Positions 4,870 through 5,639 of a stretch of 5,639 bases of DNA are shown one piece after another. Within the stretch, counting starts at the first letter, position 1, and every line of letters begins with the position of its first letter. The stretch comes from Candidatus Gastranaerophilales bacterium (GTDB lineage: Bacteria; Cyanobacteriota; Vampirovibrionia; Gastranaerophilales; Gastranaerophilaceae): the NCBI GenBank assembly GCA_021199975.1, contig JAJQHF010000189.1, positions 6,305 to 11,943 of the forward strand. Reading direction: 5' to 3'. The translations under genes and the position numbers were made by a program. The notes below the pieces were generated by a model, which saw only the letters and a program-made list of their open reading frames with translations, was not told where the DNA came from and made no database searches.

Positions 4870-5639
4870 ATGCCGCATATTTTGATGAAGATAATGATTT
4901 TTTAAGCGCACTTACAACTTCTGTACTTACTTCACTATTCTCTGCTTTTTGGTCTAAGATTTCTAATGCCGATTTAACAGACATCGGAGCTTTATAGCTT
5001 CTTTCTTCTCTTAGCGCTGAATATACATCAGCAACAGACAGTATTTGTCCTAAAATATCAGGATTTTCATTTTGCGGTTTGTGATGGTTTTTTACTATGT
5101 TTAAAACTCTTTCATTCATATTGGTTGATGAAAGCAGTTCAGCGCCTAATTCTGCGTGTAAATCCATAATTTTCTTTTCATCTGTAGTTAGTCCTGACGG
5201 TTTTTCTAATATTTCGGAAGGTATTAAGATTTTACCGAAATCATGGAACATTCCTGCTTGAGCCAATATTTGTTTATCTGAAGCTGAAATATTCATTGCA
5301 TCTGCAATTTGAAGCGCAATAGCAGTTGTTGAAATTAAATGAGATTTTGAAACTCGTGAAATATTTTCCGGATATATTTTTCCTTCTAAACCATTAGCAT
5401 CTAAAATCTTTTGAAGATTTTCGTTTGAATTGATTAATGAACTGACATAATCAGGATTTGTATACGCATTTAATAATTGTGACGGTGAATATAAGCTTGT
5501 TACATTATATCCGAAAGGAACTGTTGCATGTTTTTGAGCTGTTTTTGCACTCTCATGACCGAAACTGTCTGGTTTTACAGCTTTCAACTGCGCAACATTG
5601 TTTGTATTAACTGTATTTATACCTATAGGAATATTAAAT
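4868..5639 (-). CDS. HD-domain phosphohydrolase, HD-GYP-related without the GYP loop (5' end beyond the window)
   Basis: The frame is open to the right edge, giving 256 visible residues and no in-frame ATG. Numbering from the Leu codon (TTG) at 5587-5585, residues 1-75 are Asn/Ser-rich and unassigned. From about 80 onward there is an HD phosphohydrolase domain. It keeps the full metal-ligand pattern of the HD-GYP/HDIG group: H83, H115/D116 in MFHDFGKILIP with K119, H144 in LHAELGAELL, H168/H169 in KNHHKP, and D187 in SVADVYSAL. The following REERSYKAPMS matches the HD-GYP 'TSDRPYRxAxS' segment. The loop that should carry DGxGYP is shortened to KPQNENPD. No signal peptide or membrane segment is visible in the part seen. 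A phosphodiesterase or phosphohydrolase role is likely, but cyclic-di-GMP cleavage should not be assumed. The TTG at 5587 has no ribosome binding site and is probably internal. The gene is convergent with rpmB. Confidence 0.8.
   Translation of the reverse strand, partial: FNIPIGINTVNTNNVAQLKAVKPDSFGHESAKTAQKHATVPFGYNVTSLYSPSQLLNAYTNPDYVSSLINSNENLQKILDANGLEGKIYPENISRVSKSHLISTTAIALQIADAMNISASDKQILAQAGMFHDFGKILIPSEILEKPSGLTTDEKKIMDLHAELGAELLSSTNMNERVLNIVKNHHKPQNENPDILGQILSVADVYSALREERSYKAPMSVKSALEILDQKAENSEVSTEVVSALKKSLSSSKYAA

Noticed and set aside
1..5639. Search for a defence system, mobile element or CRISPR array
   Set aside because: No repeat array, transposase, integrase, toxin-antitoxin pair or phage-like gene was seen; all but the edge genes are recognised housekeeping genes.

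Overview
This is an AT-rich window of ordinary chromosomal housekeeping DNA, probably from an uncultured, gut-type non-photosynthetic relative of Cyanobacteria (Vampirovibrionia/'Melainabacteria', order Gastranaerophilales). Four things point that way. The primary sigma factor has cyanobacterial-type wording in regions 3 and 4 (SLETPIGKEEDSRLGDFIE, LSPRERDVLRLR, LRKLRHPNR followed by LKEYI). The first gene looks like an AsmA-type envelope protein, as expected in a two-membrane cell. The coding strands are A/T rich, and every visible stop codon is TAA. The HD protein at the right edge starts with an Asn-rich tail. The order-level placement is an inference. I see no mobile element, phage gene, CRISPR array, tRNA or rRNA.

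Layout from left to right: (1) positions 1-373, minus strand, the N-terminal part of an AsmA-like membrane-anchored protein that continues off the left edge; (2) a strong intrinsic terminator; (3) a tight three-gene minus-strand operon, transcribed dgt -> dnaG -> rpoD from position 4464 down to 425, with 3-5 nt gaps; (4) a 164-nt divergent intergenic region with several promoter-like sequences; (5) rpmB (ribosomal protein L28, zinc-binding type) on the plus strand; (6) a compact bidirectional terminator; (7) on the minus strand and open at the right edge, an HD-domain phosphohydrolase related to HD-GYP proteins but lacking the GYP loop.

The operon is a variant of the bacterial 'macromolecular synthesis' operon. 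It combines control of the dNTP pool (Dgt), replication priming (DnaG) and transcription initiation (RpoD), and it is divergent from a ribosomal protein gene. The most interesting signal is in the dgt/rpmB spacer. An imperfect palindrome (4568-4599) can be read as a sigma70 promoter on both strands, with the -35 of each overlapping the -10 of the other, so one patch of DNA may alternately start rpmB and the dgt-dnaG-rpoD operon. I found no clearly new multi-gene system; the remaining points of interest are local protein and regulatory details.
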